NCBI GenBank assembly: GCA_036172665.1
Contig: CM069874.1
Coordinates: 25,503,946 to 25,567,945, forward strand
DNA: 64,000 bases
Direction of reading: 5' to 3'
Source of the DNA: Prosopocoilus inquinatus
Taxonomy: Eukaryota; Arthropoda; Insecta; Coleoptera; Lucanidae
This document shows, in pieces, positions 58,947 to 64,000 of the stretch. Position 1 is the first letter of the stretch, and each line of letters starts with the position of its first letter. A program made the translations under genes and the position numbers. The notes under the pieces are model-generated. The model had not been told where the DNA came from. It was given only the letters and a program-made list of their open reading frames with translations, and made no database searches.

Positions 58947-59112
58947 AACTTACCTACCTCAGTTGTAACTTATTTCACATCTGTTTAGAATAATTCTTTA
59001 TAAATCCGGCTATGCTTCCGACTTTAATTTAGTTTGAAAATGACGGTAAACTTGTCGAAACTGCATTAACAACAAATAAAGCTAAGTGATCTTATCCAAG
59101 TAAATACGTGTT
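58947..59112 (+). other. 3' untranslated tail of the Penelope-like fragment
   Basis: Contains AAAATGACGGTAAACTTGTC, GAAACTGCATTAACAAC and an AATAAAGC site, consistent with the 3' end of the fragment; ends near 59110. Confidence 0.5.
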
Positions 59113-59631
59113 GTGTTTTATTTTAAGTAAGTAAGAAAGTTACCTATTGTTGCGGCTTTCCGTGAACACCTGTGTACATGTTTACATGAACTATTTTCTG
59201 TATTTTGATCTGTAGTACACGTCCCTGAGGTAGTGGTCCATATTTTTATTACACCCTGTATAAAGCTTAAAACTTGTCCGATAATTTAGTATCATAACTT
59301 TTGAATGTAGGGTAAAATTTTGTTAAAAGCTTTGAGCCGTTTTTCGATATATAACATTTCCTGTAATTTTTCATTCTCCGAAATGTTACTGTTTAAATAC
59401 AACTTCACTAAGTCTTGAAAGCTTTCAGATTTGAGAAGCTCAAAACTCTTATAAAGTCTGTGAAGACTTAAGAATTAGTGACAAAATGGCGTCACTGCGT
59501 CGAACAAGTAGCTGCGTTTTAAATCGTTTGTGTTTCTTTTTGCTTGAAGATATCACTAATGTGACGAAACCGGCAACAAACTTTTGTGAAATAAAATATT
59601 GTAGCAAGACTTTCTAGTCTATAATACAGGG

Positions 59632-59935
59632 TTACAATTAATTAAAGACCCACCACGGGGATCTCGTAAACTAAGAGATACAGAGATGGTTAAATTACAA
59701 AAAAGTTGTGCTATTTTTGGCTTTATAAATATGTGCAAAAAATCTTGTCTACCTCCATTGATTTCTGAAATATTTTCAAAAAACTTGAGATTTTCAATTT
59801 CGAAAATCTTTAATATCTTGTTTATTTCATATTAAATTCGATGGACAATCTGATACCGTTGGCGAAAATAGATTAATAGTTTCGCAAATACGACTGTGAA
59901 CTGTTTATGGACGTTATCTTAAACATACATACCAT
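59632..59935 (+). repeat. Divergent single arm of fold-back family 3
   Basis: Shares GGGGATCTCgTAAactAAGA with GATAC, GGTTAAATTA, AAAAGTTGTG and ATACGACTGTgAACT in the same order as the 50332 arm, but no inverted partner follows. Confidence 0.55.
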
Positions 59936-62184
59936 GTGATGTTAAAACAAAATCTTAATACGACGATATGACACACTTGTGCTCTTGTTTTTTTAAACAA
60001 AAGATTAAGTTACTAAAAACTATTTTCAAAAAATGTTTAATCTAGGAAAGGAAATATTATGTTCTTATAAATAAACTTTTATGAAAGAAAGGAGAAGGTG
60101 GAGGCGCCGAAGTTAGATTTCTTTTAAAGGAAGGTGTAGTAACGTAAAGTTTGGAAACCGATGGTTTATGAGATTCCGATGGAGGACCCTTAATTAGTTG
60201 TATCCTGTATAGTACAGATTTTTCCCAACTTTTTTTACTTCGTTTGTGCTTTGTCGAATTCCTTTGCATTCGATTTAAACTTACATTTAATTCTTCCTCA
60301 GCGTTACGTTTTTTTTTTTAGACTCAAAATTGCATTTTGTTTTATTTTTTTATTTGTTTTGTTTATGTTTCATCTTGCTGTTACTACCGACTTCCTCTTT
60401 CAGTCTGTCTTATTTTACTCTTGTTTTACTTTCTTTGTTTCTTTCGATTTTGATTTGGATTTCATTTTTTAATTTCATTTTATATAACTGTATTATAAAT
60501 TATATATTTTTCCATTTAACTTTGCATTTCATAATCATTTATGCATCTGTTATACCTATAAACGCTGTATCATGCAATACATAGTTATTTTATTTTCCTA
60601 TATTTTTGTATATATTTTACTTTTTTAACGTTTCACCTCATCCAAGTCACTATTACTTTTCGTTGCACGAATCCTCTCGTGACTACTCTTCACTTTTGGC
60701 AATTCATGGTTAATGTCTTTTTAATTCCATTTTCTGTTAATTTTTTATTTATTTTATTTATTATTTATTGTAAATGATTTGAAAATTCATAATTAGGAAA
60801 AAAAGGATCGGACGGGTTCGGTCACAATAATTATGAATGCCAAGGCAGCGCTTGCCTACCAAGATGAAATTTTCTACGAATATTTGAATTATGTATTTGA
60901 AAATGCAATCCTACAAATTAATCTAACCTTAAATTAAACTTATCAAATATGTATGTGAATGCTATAATTAGAAAAAAATATTCCTGCATACAAAAACTGT
61001 ATTAGTAGCTAGTAGTTGAGTTCGTTATACAATTCAGTATTTTTAATTTTGTTTTCTTCTTATCAATATTTCATATAAATGCCAGTTGTTTTGAGAATTA
61101 AAAAAAAAATCTGCATGAATCAGCTACTTGAAACATCAAGAAATAATAAAATTAAATTAATAATAAATTAATATCAATCGTGTTTAAATAATATTTCCTT
61201 AGATTATGATTTATTTTTCTTTTTATTACTGTAAAATTATTTTTCCAATATGTTGAACAATTAATTACTTACAACTAATTATAATTGCTCATTTTGCGTA
61301 AAACAACTATATTTAGCACCTGTTTATCCTGAAAAGCCTGGTACATATTTCATGCGTTCCCACCATTATAAAATTGAATCGTGTTTTAAAAAGGAATCGT
61401 TATCTAAAGTCGATAAACAGACAGATATTAATCACACAACACTATGCCATAATTAGTAATCCGAGATCTAACATAATTTTCAAGATGATTAACCAGTTTC
61501 TCGTATGACGTCATTTCATAATCACTTCGATTCATTCAGGTGAAATAATAAATGACTCAAAGCCTCCGCATTACACTAATCTGCCTATTCATCCGGATCT
61601 TGCAATTCCAAACATTTGGCTCGACGATGGAAGGACTTCCGTGAAATAATCCTCGGCTCCTCCTGTTGACTTGTTTTATTCGTGCTACGTGATGTTGATT
61701 GCGATCTGCAAATCCAATAAATAAAATTGAAAAAATACATGTCGTATTATTAACTCGCGAAAACACGCATAAAACGTTCGGGTTAATTGGTGGAATGGGA
61801 GGACGTCTCAGTGGCGCCAAAATCGTTTGAAACGCGCGTTTACTATTTTAATTTTGGACGAAAATTGTTTTTTTTTTTCTTCTAGGTGATGTGATAATTT
61901 AATGGACGTTTTACGTTGGCATTTTATTAATAAGTCATGCCTCATTTTCATTTTTATCACACAGGAAATTGAAATTAAAAAATTCTTTTCAGTCCTGTGG
62001 TAACGCAGATATATCAGTTTAACCTACATATCTCTACATATTAATAAATAACTACTTTTCGTTTTGAATGTTCAGGAGGCAATATAAATATCTAAAATTC
62101 TCTTCAAACATTAACTGAAATGTTCATTCGAAATGTCTAAAATTTAATGAAGCAGACCATTATTATAATTTTATAAGATTTTAA
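59936..62184. other. Probable intron of the TBC gene
   Basis: AT-rich and T-rich. A less AT-rich patch at 61555-61820 has open frames on both strands but no family match and no convincing splice pair. Confidence 0.45.
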
Positions 62185-62378
62185 GGCCACCACACACGAC
62201 GTATTTTACCTTACGTTTTGCCTGCACAGTTTTTAGACTTCAAGCAAAACGGAGCGTTTTGAGAGCTTAGACATGATCTTCTTTGTCTATTGTTTTAAGC
62301 ACACACACGCTCCGTTTTGCTGGAAGTCTAAAAACTGTGCAGGCAAAATGTAAGGTAAAATACATCGTGTGTGGTGGC
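62185..62378. mobile_element. MITE with ~70-bp terminal inverted repeats
   Basis: GGCCACCACACACGACGTAT TTTACCTTACGTTTTGCCTG and CACAGTTTTTAGACTTC then CAAAACGGAGCG, repeated inverted at 62300-62378. Short loop with GATCTTC.GAAG-type sequence. TAA on the left side. Confidence 0.88.
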
Positions 62379-62787
62379 TTTTAGAGCGCGGGTGAATGCA
62401 AACGCAAGGGCTGCGGAGACAATTACTATTAACTTGTACACTGTGGATAAAAAATGTGAAACACCTTAAATATTTCCTAAATTTCTTTCGTTTTGCAAAA
62501 ACGCTCGGACATGTTGGTTACTAATAAATTTGCCGTCTTCTGTAGGGAGTTTACTTATTTTTACAGAGGCAAACCTACCATAGCGTACAAGAATTATTTT
62601 AATTTTATTAAATAGAAATTTTCATTTCTTTTTTTACGATTTCCAAAATAGAAAATTTTGTTATGTACCCACATCTACGTAAAAATTTTGAGGGTCCATA
62701 ATTAATTTTTTTAATAAATGCAGTTTAAAATTTTAATTAATTTTAGGTTTTTAAATAAATCTTTAATTATTTTCCTAAGTTATACAG

Positions 62788-62960
62788 GGATATTCACGGT
62801 GAGTGTAATTTGTATATGGTAGTAATCGATGACAATCTATTCAAATAATATAAAATCAGTCATGACGTGCTTCCTGTTCTACCGGAAGTCGATAGTAACC
62901 TTCCTGTTTTAAATAGAACACCCCATATTTGATTACATTTCTGAATTCCCGTTCAATTGT
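62788..62960 (+). repeat. Single arm related to fold-back family 2
   Basis: TATACAGGGATATTCACGG start, then CTTCCTGTTCTACCGGAAGT, TTAAATAGAACACCCC and ATTACATTTCTGAATTCC as in the 37823 arm; the inverted partner is not in view before 64000. Confidence 0.55.
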
Positions 62961-64000
62961 ACATCTTTTGTATTCACGTACATCCTGGCTAAAATGTATT
63001 GTTTTGATGATATTCAATTTTTTCAATTACAGTGGTCAGAATAAATTGGAATATTTTAAAAACAAAAAAAAAACTTGGAGAACTGGACAATTCTCTGTTT
63101 GATTACAAAGATGGAATAAAACTTTTCTGAGAAAAGTTAAACCATATACTTTACAAAGAGCTTACAGGGAATCCACAAGAGTTGACAGTTTTAAAAATAA
63201 ATAACTCAATTTTTTTTAAATGCAACCACTGACTTTTTTTTCTGTGCCATCGGATACTGGCGTTATAAATATTTTATTTTTGAATTTCTTGTCCATCTAA
63301 TTGTTGAAATGCATTTATGTCCCTTCGATCCAGATTCTTTCTAGTAGTTTCCAATATAATCTAATAGTGTGACGCATTTAGAATGAAAACACCTCTGTAA
63401 ATGTTTATTGTTCGATTTTTTTAAGGTTAAAAATCTAGCTTCACAAACCGTACCCTGATAAAAATGTCCAACAATAAATCTTAATTCTGAAGCCCTACTA
63501 TGATATTTCAAAAATGATTTTTTTTAAATCTAAGTACTCACTGGATTCAGGAACCCCTTAAATTAAGTTTCCTGAAAATTGCTTTAATTAAATGATTTAT
63601 GTCAAAATTAATATTGGGTAATTTTAGGTTGCAGCTCAAGGAAAAGTAAATGAAGGACAGTTTAAAATAATCTTATGGTTATAAATTTTGCTTTCAGAAT
63701 CGACAAAAATTTAAAATAAATTTATTTACACGTTTTTTTTTTTATTTCATTTATTCTAAAAACAGCTTTATTCTTCTTACCACCATATTACATTCAAAAT
63801 GCAGTGTATATATATACATATATTAAACGATTCATTTCACTATTTAGAGCTTATTTCTATGGTAATGTAAAAAAATATGTACATATTTACAATAGAACAT
63901 ATTACATGTCCCAGATTTTTTTTTGGCGTCTTAGGGGATCATTCACGAAACACGATAAGCGTCTGCAACCGTTTGCAATTTGCAAATTCATTAAACTCTC
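62961..64000. other. No gene seen to the right edge
   Basis: AT-rich; no exon continuing the TBC domain was found. Confidence 0.45.

Noticed and set aside
61557..61820. Possible next exon of the TBC gene or an independent gene
   Set aside because: No frame on either strand resembles the rest of a TBC domain or a TLDc domain, and no good acceptor-donor pair is present.
1..64000. CRISPR arrays, bacterial operons, rRNA or tRNA genes
   Set aside because: No regularly spaced repeats of that kind and no cloverleaf or rRNA signature were seen; spliced genes show the DNA is eukaryotic.

Overview
The window reads as insect nuclear DNA: AT-rich, low gene density, several introns of only 46-59 nt beside introns of many kilobases, and a large load of DNA transposons, fold-back elements and non-LTR retroelements. 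Short introns and dense MITEs would fit a beetle, but the order is an inference from style and not from a marker gene.

Three host genes are supported. (1) A complete four-exon short-chain dehydrogenase/reductase gene on the minus strand (8065 down to 3606, 248 aa, intact N-S-Y-K catalytic residues); its second intron is almost entirely a dead DD41D mariner-like element. (2) A complete seven-exon Na+/K+-ATPase beta subunit (nervana-like) gene on the minus strand (14318 down to 12817, 347 aa, one transmembrane helix, three cysteine pairs). (3) The first coding exon of a Skywalker/TBC1D24-type TBC-domain gene on the plus strand (57641-58151), whose remaining exons appear to lie beyond the right edge. 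A GC-richer stretch ending in a consensus splice donor at 27201 is a speculative candidate for a distal 5' exon.

Most of the rest is mobile DNA. Non-LTR retrotransposons: a 5'-truncated minus-strand element at about 16466-18816 with a readable reverse transcriptase, and a broken one at about 22890-24050. A Penelope-like fragment with a decayed GIY-YIG endonuclease lies in the TBC gene's intron (58541-59110). DNA transposon relics: DD41D mariner (3897-5869), a DD34D-type mariner (about 34838-35631), and a pogo/Tigger deletion derivative (53181-53804). Long fold-back elements occur at 22077, 24705, 28337, 30585, 37823, 42331, 50332 and 54361, several with arms of about 400-600 bp. MITEs are common, some nested with exact target duplications.

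The most interesting system is a dispersed repeat family that carries hammerhead self-cleaving ribozymes. Six copies of the ribozyme module were found. Three (46543-46609 plus, 34567-34635 minus, 18859-18924 minus) keep the catalytic core, a good stem II, a very short stem III and a paired stem I with an internal loop; three are decayed. The module is joined to a second conserved module (tail) that also occurs alone. This architecture resembles hammerhead-bearing Penelope-like and retrozyme-type repeats.
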